A model generated the notes under the pieces. The model did not search any database, was not told where the DNA came from, and saw only the letters and a program-made list of their open reading frames with translations. A stretch of 6,933 bases of DNA from Oscillospiraceae bacterium (GTDB lineage: Bacteria; Bacillota; Clostridia; Oscillospirales; Acutalibacteraceae): positions 1-6,933 of the forward strand of contig JAQXLO010000050.1 in the NCBI GenBank assembly GCA_029012165.1, read 5' to 3'. This document shows positions 1 to 5,856 of this stretch, in pieces. The stretch's first letter is position 1, and every line of letters begins with the position of its first letter. Both the position numbers and the translations under genes were made by a program.

Positions 1-57
1 AAACCTACACCGAAAGCACGCAAGACAGACTACATTGTCCGAATTTGAGGAAAGCGT

Positions 58-1017
58 ATGAATCAAGAAAAGCTGTATCAGAAAATGCGGCAAACCCTGC
101 GAGAACCTCCCGCATCGCTCGTTCCCCTGTCCACCGACGACCCGATGGTGTTCGACGAACAGGCAGAACTGAACCTCGTCCTATGGGGCGACCCGCAGGT
201 GTCGTACATCATGCCCATGCGTGGGCACCAGCTCTCGCAGGTGTGTCAGGACCTTGCGAACGCAAAAGGCACTGCCGACGCACTGGTGCTATTAGGCGAC
301 CTCGCAGAGTACGGCATGGAGAGCGAATACCGCACGCTTTGCGATCTTCTGTCCGTTTGCTCGGACAAATTCGACCGCTTGCTGTGTATTCCCGGCAACC
401 ACGATGTGCGACTGCGCCCGTACAAAAAACAGGTGCGCAAGTTTCAGCGTTTCCTGCAAAATGCGCCCAAGGGCGTTTGCGGCGATGTCGATTCCTATTT
501 ACAGGTACAGACCGTCAAGGGCTACACGTTTATCCTGCTTGGCACCGACCGTGCGACATTCGAGGGCGCTTATTTCGGTACCGAACAATTACGCAAATTC
601 GAGCAAGCGCTTGCCGCCGCAAACGGCAAACCTGTCTTTGTCTTTAACCATCAGACGCTCAAACGCACCAACGGTTTGCCGCACACATGGCTTGGCAAAG
701 GCAAATGGCGTGGCTCGGTCGGCCGGGATTCCCACAAGCTAAAAGCCATTCTCGAAAAGTACAAGAATGTATTCTACATCTCGGGACATCTGCACTGGGA
801 GACCAACCCGTACTCCTTTGAGGATCACGGAAACTACAAGGCATTGTCTGTCCCCGCCGTCGGTCCCTACAACCACGGCACGTCATGGAAAGACCCGCAA
901 AGCTACGTTTTAAGCGTATACAAGGACAGAGTGGTCGCCAAGGCTCGGCTGTGCATGCAGGGAAAATACATGGATTCCTGTGCCCCGAACGCCGAAATCG
1001 TGATACCGCTGGACTAA
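58..1017 (+). CDS. Calcineurin-like metallophosphoesterase, cytosolic
   Basis: A 319-residue protein carrying the full motif series of the calcineurin-like, two-metal phosphoesterase fold. In order these are GDPQ at 44-47, GDLAE at 80-84, GNHD at 113-116, NHQ at 197-199 and GHLH at 243-246. The Asp, Asn and His residues of these motifs ligate the metal pair in the family. The first motif is D-P-Q rather than the usual D-x-H, so Gln47 replaces one metal-ligand His; such DPQ variants occur in other branches of the superfamily. There is no signal peptide or membrane segment, so it should act in the cytoplasm. The substrate (phosphomonoester, phosphodiester or cyclic nucleotide) cannot be told from sequence. 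The ATG at 58 is preceded by GAGG at 47-50 with a 7-nt gap, which supports this start. Residues 1-38 form an extension before the first core strand. The gene converges on the GH78 gene. It uses TTA/CTA/TCA codons far more than its neighbours. Fold assignment is firm; function is open. Confidence 0.9.
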   Translation: MNQEKLYQKMRQTLREPPASLVPLSTDDPMVFDEQAELNLVLWGDPQVSYIMPMRGHQLSQVCQDLANAKGTADALVLLGDLAEYGMESEYRTLCDLLSVCSDKFDRLLCIPGNHDVRLRPYKKQVRKFQRFLQNAPKGVCGDVDSYLQVQTVKGYTFILLGTDRATFEGAYFGTEQLRKFEQALAAANGKPVFVFNHQTLKRTNGLPHTWLGKGKWRGSVGRDSHKLKAILEKYKNVFYISGHLHWETNPYSFEDHGNYKALSVPAVGPYNHGTSWKDPQSYVLSVYKDRVVAKARLCMQGKYMDSCAPNAEIVIPLD

Positions 1018-1031
1018 ATCGGAAATACCAA

Positions 1032-1064
1032 ACACCCCTTGAAGTGCAAGGCTTCAAGGGGTGT
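1032..1064. terminator. Hairpin between convergent genes, likely shared terminator
   Basis: A perfect 13-bp inverted repeat (1032-1044 and 1052-1064, containing CCCCTTGAAG) encloses a 7-nt loop. It sits in the 58-nt gap between the stop of the phosphoesterase (1017) and the stop of the GH78 gene (1076). Read on the minus strand, the stem is followed by a moderately T-rich stretch (TTTGGTATTT). On the plus strand no U-tract follows. It therefore fits best as the terminator of the minus-strand SDR-GH78 operon, and may also protect the 3' end of the plus transcript. Confidence 0.75.
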
Positions 1065-1075
1065 CGCTTATGGGA

Positions 1076-3247
1076 TTAGATCGTCAGCTCGTTATGTCCG
1101 ATACAAAGCATCTTTTCACTCCCGCCGTGGCGGAATGTGGCATACACGCCGTCGCACAGGTCAACAGAAACAAAGATTTTGCCGTTTTCCTTTTTCCAAT
1201 CGACGGATATTTTGCCGTGCGGTGTGGTGATATGTCCTTTTGCAAAGGTCAGGCAATCCGCAAAGCACGGCTCGATCACAACACGGTCAAAGCCGGTCGA
1301 GCCGTCCTGTTGGCGAATGCCCAAAATGTATGTATACAAATACAGCGTGGACGCACCGAACATCGGGTGGTTGTGGGACGATCTGCCGTCCCAATCCTCC
1401 CAAAGCGTCGTTGCACCCGCACGGCGCATGGTCTCGAACGACACCGTGTTCTTATTCGCAAGCAAGGCGGTGGCGAGATTGCCGTGTCCGCTCTTGTACA
1501 GCTCGTTCAAAAGAATGTAGGTTCCGAAAATGCCCGTATCAAATTCGCCGAGCTGCGTATACTTTTTGACCAAGTTGTCGAGCGTAGCTTCGTTGCCGAT
1601 GCCGCAGGACAGTGCAAACGCATCTGCGCCCTGCAACCCGTCGAGGCAGGAATTTGTTTCGGCACCGAAGTATTTTTCGGCAAGCGCTTCCCGATGGGCG
1701 GCGATCCACTGCTTGTAACGAGTACAATCCTTGCCGAGTACCTCGGCGGCATCGCACAGCATCCCGAGCTGGTCGATATACATTGCCGTATTGACAAACG
1801 GTTCGGGGATGGCAATCTTTTGCGGCGTACACCAGTCGCCCAAGCACCAGCCGTCCTTTTCCTCCCGAACGATGATCCCGTCCGCACAGCGGGACTGCAT
1901 GTACTCGGCGAACTTTTCCATGCGGGGGTACATCCACGAGAGCATGGCTTTGTCGCCGTAATGCTTGTAGTAAATCCACGGTACCGTAATGATAGCGCCG
2001 CCCCATCCGGCAGGACCGCCGCCACCGCCGGCAAACGGCGCCGTATGCTGGACGTGACCTGTATTCGGGTCTTGGCAATCCCGAATGTCGGCAATCCATT
2101 TGCGGTAAAAGCGCTTGGCGTCAAACTGCGTCATCACCGCATCGCACGCAAGCTGTCCGTCGCCGGTATAACCTAAGCGTTCCCGATGCGGACAATCCGA
2201 GGGAATACACCCGTGCATATTGCCCTGCTGGCTATTGATGAACGCCCTTTGGTACCAGTTGAGCGTATCGTCACTGCACACAAAATCGGCAGTCAGCGGC
2301 ACGTCTGCATGAATCACCCGTACCTCGGTGGGCTCTGCGTTGTTGGTCACGGAGAAATAGCGCAAGCCGTACCAGCAAAAAAACGGGTGATACTCCCGCT
2401 CGCTGTCGGTAACGAACGTCGCCGTCTGTCGCTGTTCACCGTAGCCGACAGAGGTATTGTCGAGGTTACCGTCCTCGGCGAGTTCCTCGGCGCACTCCAA
2501 TGTCACCGTCTCCCCCGCCCGATCACAGCGAATGACGGGGTAACCTGCGCAATTCTTTTCGACGGCATATACGGTGTAGTCGTCGAATCGTTTGACGACG
2601 GTCGGCTTCAAAATCGCCTGCACCTTGTCCGTCGGACAGTCAGCGATATAATACTCCGTCTTGGGCGCAGAGATATTTTTCGGCCGCTGCCACCCGTCCG
2701 TGCGTGCGGACAGTGTATTCCACTTGCGGTCGAAATCGGTATAGTCCTGCGTTTCGCCGAAGTAGAGATTCGCCTTTTTGAAAAAGCCGTTTTGGTACAG
2801 CACCGAGCCGTCCGAGCACACCGTTCCGCTTGGCTTTTGCAGGGAGTAGCACAGCTTGATGTCGCCGTAGGACACATTGCCCTCCGCCCGACGGTCATTC
2901 TGGTGATAAAAACCGCCGCCGACCATCACGCCGAGTACATTTTCACCCTCGGCAAGCAAGTTCGTGACATCGTAGCGCATACAATAAATGCGGAAGTTTC
3001 GCTCGTCGTTGAGCGGGTAAACGAGCGTCATATTGGGACGGTCGTGATAGTCGGAATTGGGCGGGACAAACTCGTCCGTACCGACTCTCTGTCCGTTGAT
3101 ATAGGCGATAAAATAGCCCAGTCCGCAAATCGTCAGCGTCGCTTTTTCGCCCTGCTTCGCCGTGAATACCGCACGAAACAGCGCCGCATCCGCCTCCTGT
3201 TCGGGGGAGAGCCACCGTGCATCCCCGAATATTTCCTTATGCGTCAT
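1076..3247 (-). CDS. Glycoside hydrolase family 78, alpha-L-rhamnosidase-like, intracellular
   Basis: A 723-residue GH78 protein, expected to hydrolyse terminal alpha-L-rhamnose from glycosides by an inverting mechanism. The N-terminal third (about 10-320) is beta-rich and carries the rhamnosidase-N-like stretch with GLGYFIAYING at 42-52. The (alpha/alpha)6 catalytic domain spans about 325-640, and a short C-terminal beta-domain follows. The GH78 signature is at 350-363 (SDCPHRERLGYTGD), with Asp351, Glu356 (general acid position) and Asp363. A second acidic motif, TTLWEDWDG at 613-621, supplies Glu617 as the likely general base, followed by HNHPMFG at 625-631. A glycine-rich loop at 407-417 ends in GWGGA where many family members have GWGDA. 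There is no signal peptide, so the substrate must be imported. It is shorter than the roughly 900-1000 residues of multi-domain GH78 enzymes. It starts 2 nt after the SDR stop, with GAGGG at 3254-3258, so translation is probably coupled. Rhamnose specificity is inferred from family. Confidence 0.88.
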   Translation of the reverse strand: MTHKEIFGDARWLSPEQEADAALFRAVFTAKQGEKATLTICGLGYFIAYINGQRVGTDEFVPPNSDYHDRPNMTLVYPLNDERNFRIYCMRYDVTNLLAEGENVLGVMVGGGFYHQNDRRAEGNVSYGDIKLCYSLQKPSGTVCSDGSVLYQNGFFKKANLYFGETQDYTDFDRKWNTLSARTDGWQRPKNISAPKTEYYIADCPTDKVQAILKPTVVKRFDDYTVYAVEKNCAGYPVIRCDRAGETVTLECAEELAEDGNLDNTSVGYGEQRQTATFVTDSEREYHPFFCWYGLRYFSVTNNAEPTEVRVIHADVPLTADFVCSDDTLNWYQRAFINSQQGNMHGCIPSDCPHRERLGYTGDGQLACDAVMTQFDAKRFYRKWIADIRDCQDPNTGHVQHTAPFAGGGGGPAGWGGAIITVPWIYYKHYGDKAMLSWMYPRMEKFAEYMQSRCADGIIVREEKDGWCLGDWCTPQKIAIPEPFVNTAMYIDQLGMLCDAAEVLGKDCTRYKQWIAAHREALAEKYFGAETNSCLDGLQGADAFALSCGIGNEATLDNLVKKYTQLGEFDTGIFGTYILLNELYKSGHGNLATALLANKNTVSFETMRRAGATTLWEDWDGRSSHNHPMFGASTLYLYTYILGIRQQDGSTGFDRVVIEPCFADCLTFAKGHITTPHGKISVDWKKENGKIFVSVDLCDGVYATFRHGGSEKMLCIGHNELTI

Positions 3248-3249
3248 AC

Positions 3250-4239
3250 TTAACCCTCGTATTCACGAATCCACTCGACCATGTCCCGCACGGACTGCTC
3301 GACGGACATGGGCGCATAGCCCAGCTCCGTCTTGGCCTTTTCGATGGAGAAGTTGCAGTTGGACAGGAGCTTGCGAATCGAATAACGGGTAAACAGAGGT
3401 GTGGCCTTGGACAGCTTATAATAAACCTCCATGACCGGTGCCGCAAGGCTGACAATGCCCTTGCCCATGCGGATCTTCGGGCACTTTTTGCCGCAAACCT
3501 TCGCCACTGTGGCGATGAAGCCGTTGGTCGTGATCTGCTGTCCGCAAAGGATATAGCCCTCTCCCCTGCGTCCCTTTTGCGCCGCAAGGTACATACCCAT
3601 CGCCACGTCACGGACATCGACGAAGTTGTAGGCGCCGAATCCCAGCGACACGGGGAAGTTGCCGTGCACGAACATTCGCACCATCTCGCCCACGGCAGAA
3701 ACCTTGAAATCGTAGGGACCGATGCAAGCACCGGGATAGACGACAACGGCGTCCAAGTCGGACTGCTTGACGGTGTCAAAGATATAGTTGGTTGCTGTCG
3801 CCTTGGTTTTGGCGTAAGTGCCATCCAGAGCGTCGGGATCGAAGCGATCTACTTCACGCATCACTTGATTGCCCGGAATCGGAATATAGGCATCCACAGA
3901 GGACGCATACACCAGTCTGCGCACGCCGCACTTCTGACAGGCTTCCACCACGTTCTTTGTCCCGCCGAAGTTGACGTTCCAAACAGCGGCATCGTTGCCG
4001 GTATTGATGTCGATCAGACCGGCAAGGTGATACACCACATCCGCACCCTCGAACGCCTTTTCGAGAGACTGCGGGTCCGTCACGTCGCCGTACACCTTTT
4101 CGCACTCGATGCCGTCAAAAATATCGGTGTCCTTGCGGATCAGGATGCGCACCCGTTCACCCCGATCTGCAAGAAGCTTTAAAAGTGCATAGCCGATATG
4201 GCCCGTTGCACCGGTCAAAACACTGAGAGAATCGCCCAT
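3250..4239 (-). CDS. Extended short-chain dehydrogenase/reductase (NAD(P)-dependent epimerase/reductase family)
   Basis: A 329-residue Rossmann-fold protein of the extended SDR type. The nucleotide-binding motif is TGATGHIG at 9-16. Strand beta-2 ends in Arg35-Lys36, which tends to go with NADP(H) rather than NAD(H). GDVTD is at 51-55, YASS (catalytic Ser region) at 111-114, the catalytic pair Tyr142-x3-Lys146 in YAKTK, and the NFVDVRDVA substrate-side motif at 205-213. The C-terminus has the usual family ending (FSIEKAKTELGYAP, 297-310). The closest functional classes by motif pattern are dihydroflavonol-4-reductase-like ketone reductases and nucleotide-sugar epimerases. Sequence alone does not separate them. 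The start at 4239 has AAAGGAGA at 4249-4256. It is the first gene of a two-gene operon with GH78, so its substrate may be a rhamnoside-derived sugar or aglycone (inference). A good sigma-A promoter lies just upstream. Confidence 0.88.
   Translation of the reverse strand: MGDSLSVLTGATGHIGYALLKLLADRGERVRILIRKDTDIFDGIECEKVYGDVTDPQSLEKAFEGADVVYHLAGLIDINTGNDAAVWNVNFGGTKNVVEACQKCGVRRLVYASSVDAYIPIPGNQVMREVDRFDPDALDGTYAKTKATATNYIFDTVKQSDLDAVVVYPGACIGPYDFKVSAVGEMVRMFVHGNFPVSLGFGAYNFVDVRDVAMGMYLAAQKGRRGEGYILCGQQITTNGFIATVAKVCGKKCPKIRMGKGIVSLAAPVMEVYYKLSKATPLFTRYSIRKLLSNCNFSIEKAKTELGYAPMSVEQSVRDMVEWIREYEG
3254..3258 (-). promoter_or_regulatory. Ribosome binding site of GH78 gene embedded in SDR 3' end
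   Basis: On the minus strand GAGGG lies 6 nt before the GH78 ATG (3245-3247) and overlaps the last SDR codons (Tyr-Glu-Gly-stop). The SDR stop and the GH78 start are separated by only 2 nt. This geometry fixes the GH78 start and implies translational coupling from one mRNA. Confidence 0.75.
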
Positions 4240-4268
4240 AGTACAAAGTCTCCTTTACATTTTTTCTC

Positions 4269-4298
4269 ATTATACCATATTACTTCCAAACTTTACAA
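4269..4298 (-). promoter_or_regulatory. Sigma-A-type promoter for SDR-GH78 operon
   Basis: Read on the minus strand, TTGTAA (4293-4298) and a perfect TATAAT (4269-4274) are separated by 18 nt. The -10 is preceded by TATGG, giving a partial extended -10. The predicted start is near 4262, about 23 nt before the SDR ATG, leaving a short leader that contains the AAAGGAGA ribosome site. Confidence 0.72.
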
Positions 4299-4303
4299 GA
4301 AAA

Positions 4304-4347
4304 ATATCGACTTTTTTCGTATTGCTTGTTGAAAAAAGAGACGATAT
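4304..4347. repeat. Imperfect inverted repeat between divergent promoters, possible operator
   Basis: Outer arms ATATCG (4304-4309) and CGATAT (4342-4347) flank inner arms CTTTTTTC (4311-4318) and GAAAAAAG (4331-4338), with a 12-nt centre. One unpaired base lies on the left side and three on the right. The element lies upstream of both predicted transcription starts, so it would act as DNA rather than RNA. The right half overlaps the -35 box of the plus-strand promoter, and the left edge is 6 nt from the minus-strand -35. A regulator site or a bent A-tract are both possible. No regulator gene is in the window. Confidence 0.4.
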
Positions 4348-4357
4348 GTTGTATACT
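4329..4357 (+). promoter_or_regulatory. Sigma-A-type promoter for lipoprotein gene
   Basis: TTGAAA (4329-4334) and TATACT (4352-4357) are separated by the optimal 17 nt, and each box differs from consensus at one position. The predicted start is near 4364. This leaves a short AT-rich leader of about 20 nt that ends in AAGGAGGG. Confidence 0.78.
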
Positions 4358-4385
4358 ATTTTTATATTTTTAAGGAGGGAAAAAA

Positions 4386-5285
4386 ATGAAACACAACACC
4401 CGTTTTACACTCAGAATTCTTTCTGCCTGCATCGCATCCTTTCTGATTGCATGCAGCTTTGCCGGATGCGGCTCCGATAAAACCGTCAACGCCACCACCG
4501 AGTCTGAAGTGTCCGTCACCGAAGCTGTCGAGACGACTGCGGCAATTGAGCCTGTTTCCACGGAAGCGCAGACAGCCGAATCTTCTGAACCGGCAGCAAA
4601 CACCACACAAGCCGTTTCTGCCGAGGAAACCACAGAAGCGGAAGCGAAAAAGCCCGAAACCAAGGCGGAGATCGTCGCACTGTACAATGACGCTGCCAAC
4701 AGCGCCAAAACAGACAGCAAGAGCATTTTGCAAAACTACTCCATCAGCACCCAAACCAAGGATGCTTCCATCAGCAACAAGATGCTTGAGGGCATTGCCA
4801 ACAAGCTCATCAGCGCCAACATGGGGCACAACAAGGCCAAGGACAACAAGCTCTGGACAACGCAGGCCGAGAAGAATGCCAACTTCGTTGTTGAGGGTCA
4901 GACTTGGGCAAGCAAGCTGACCGAAGCCGATATTGCCGGCGCCACCTGCGAGGACAAGGGCGACTACTACAAAATCACGCTCAAGCTTGTGGACGACACC
5001 ACGCCTAACCTGAAGATTGGCAGCGGACACGCAGGCAAAGGTATCTCCATCGTCACCAAGGATGAAATCGTCAAGGGCGCAGGCTCTCTGGGCATGAGTG
5101 TCATTGAGGAACCGAGCATCAAGGTTACCTACAAAAACTGCAAGATCGTCGCCACCATCGACAAGGAAACCGGCAAACTGCTCACCGGCAACTACTACCA
5201 GGATTGGACGCTGGCACTGACGGCGCTGGGCATTGATGTCGAAGTCTCCTTCGGTCTCGAAAACGACTACAAGATCAACTGGTAA
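4386..5285 (+). CDS. Predicted lipoprotein of unknown function with Thr/Glu/Ala-rich linker
   Basis: A 299-residue surface lipoprotein. The N-terminus has Arg6 and Arg10, a hydrophobic core at about 11-23 and a lipobox FAGC with lipidated Cys28. LIAC, ending at Cys23, is a weaker alternative. Residues 30-92 form a low-complexity spacer rich in Thr, Glu, Ala and Ser, typical of linkers that cross the Gram-positive wall. The folded part runs from about 93 to the end. It begins helical (92-145), then becomes beta-rich with YYKITLKL at 194-201 and a C-terminal aromatic strand region (268-299). I do not recognise the family. AGGAGG at 4373-4378 lies 7 nt before the ATG, behind a near-consensus promoter. 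The mature part favours AAC, AAG, ATC and CTC codons, so strong expression is likely. It is monocistronic: its own promoter precedes it and an intrinsic terminator follows 22 nt after the stop. Confidence 0.88.
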   Translation: MKHNTRFTLRILSACIASFLIACSFAGCGSDKTVNATTESEVSVTEAVETTAAIEPVSTEAQTAESSEPAANTTQAVSAEETTEAEAKKPETKAEIVALYNDAANSAKTDSKSILQNYSISTQTKDASISNKMLEGIANKLISANMGHNKAKDNKLWTTQAEKNANFVVEGQTWASKLTEADIAGATCEDKGDYYKITLKLVDDTTPNLKIGSGHAGKGISIVTKDEIVKGAGSLGMSVIEEPSIKVTYKNCKIVATIDKETGKLLTGNYYQDWTLALTALGIDVEVSFGLENDYKINW

Positions 5286-5307
5286 CACATCCACATCTTT
5301 CATACAG

Positions 5308-5341
5308 AAACGCCATCCGCTAAAAAGTGGATGGCGTTTTT
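5308..5341 (+). terminator. Intrinsic terminator of the 299-aa lipoprotein gene
   Basis: A 13-bp stem (5308-5320 with 5327-5339, core CGCCATCC/GGATGGCG, one G-U pair) with a 6-nt loop TAAAAA runs directly into five Ts (5337-5341). It begins 22 nt after the stop of the plus-strand lipoprotein. The stem also lies just past the stop of the convergent small lipoprotein at 5348. On that strand only a weak T stretch (TTTCT) follows, so any bidirectional use would be less efficient. Confidence 0.85.
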
Positions 5342-5347
5342 GGAGTT

Positions 5348-5797
5348 TTATGCGCCGATTCTTGCGGAAACTTCCTGCGGCATCTCCTGCACGGCGGTGA
5401 AGGTTTTGCCGTCCACGGTCAGCATCCCGCCGCCGCAGACATAGGCAAAGGATTCCATGTCCTCTGTACCGGGGAAGAGGGTGATTTTTTGCACATCCCA
5501 CTCGATCGGGTAGGCGCTGTCGGTGATCCAATATCCGCTGAAATCAAGATTCAGGACAATATACTCCTCCACCGTGCCGTCCGTGTGCCTGAACACACGG
5601 GTCTGCGCCTGTACGTCGGTTGCCGTTGTCGCCTCTGCAAGGGCATCGGCGATGTCGTCCTTCGTGTCTGCCGAGGACAATTCTGCGCTTTCGGATGGTG
5701 TTGCAGACGATGCCGCCGGTACATTTTTGCCGCAGGCGGCAAGGCTCACCGGCACAAGCAGGCACAACAAAGCCGCACATATTTTTTTGAAAAACAT
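5348..5797 (-). CDS. Small predicted lipoprotein, function unknown
   Basis: A 149-residue protein with a clear lipoprotein signal. Lys4-Lys5 are followed by a hydrophobic core at 6-19 and the lipobox LAAC with lipidated Cys22. Residues 25-65 are a Ser/Ala/Thr/Asp-rich spacer. The folded remainder (about 66-149) is short and probably beta-rich, with strands such as EYIVLNLDFSGYW around 77-89 and a Gly-rich turn CGGGML near 120-125. I do not recognise the domain. It shows no obvious similarity to the neighbouring 299-residue lipoprotein beyond the export signal and linker style. AAGGAG at 5804-5809 sets the start at 5797. It follows purL on the same strand, but a hairpin terminator separates them and I see no convincing promoter of its own, so its transcription is unclear. 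Confidence 0.82.
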   Translation of the reverse strand: MFFKKICAALLCLLVPVSLAACGKNVPAASSATPSESAELSSADTKDDIADALAEATTATDVQAQTRVFRHTDGTVEEYIVLNLDFSGYWITDSAYPIEWDVQKITLFPGTEDMESFAYVCGGGMLTVDGKTFTAVQEMPQEVSARIGA

Positions 5798-5813
5798 CCC
5801 ATTCTCCTTACGG

Positions 5814-5846
5814 AAAAGAGCACAGGCACACCGCCCATGCTCTTTT
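5814..5846 (-). terminator. Intrinsic terminator after purL
   Basis: On the minus strand a 14-bp stem (5833-5846 with 5814-5827) closes a 5-nt loop and ends in TTTT. Nine outer pairs (AAAAGAGCA/TGCTCTTTT) are perfect. Two inner positions are U-G or G-U pairs in minus-strand RNA but would be C/A mismatches in plus-strand RNA, which indicates that the functional transcript is minus. It lies 10 nt after the purL stop. Its 3' edge is only 4 nt from the ribosome site of the next gene. Confidence 0.78.
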
Positions 5847-5856
5847 CTTTTATTGA

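Noticed and set aside
1..61. Possible tail of an upstream plus-strand gene, ending either at TGA 46-48 or at TGA 59-61 (overlapping the ATG as ATGA)
   Set aside because: Fewer than 20 codons are visible, two frames compete, and nothing in either is recognisable. An operon with an upstream gene is possible but cannot be supported.
45..647. 200-codon Arg-rich open frame overlapping the phosphoesterase
   Set aside because: It is a shifted frame within the phosphoesterase with a composition typical of out-of-frame GC-rich DNA, and it has no motifs.
1061..4182. Three long plus-strand open frames (about 371, 355 and 321 codons) opposite the GH78 and SDR genes
   Set aside because: Each is codon-aligned with the minus-strand gene, so it stays open because that gene nearly lacks TTA, CTA and TCA codons. 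None has a domain or suitable ribosome site, while the minus-strand frames carry full catalytic motifs.
4362..5531. 389-codon minus-strand open frame opposite the lipoprotein gene
   Set aside because: It is codon-aligned with the lipoprotein gene, is low-complexity Gly/Val/Phe-rich, and would run through the strong terminator and into another gene. The plus frame has lipobox, promoter and ribosome site.
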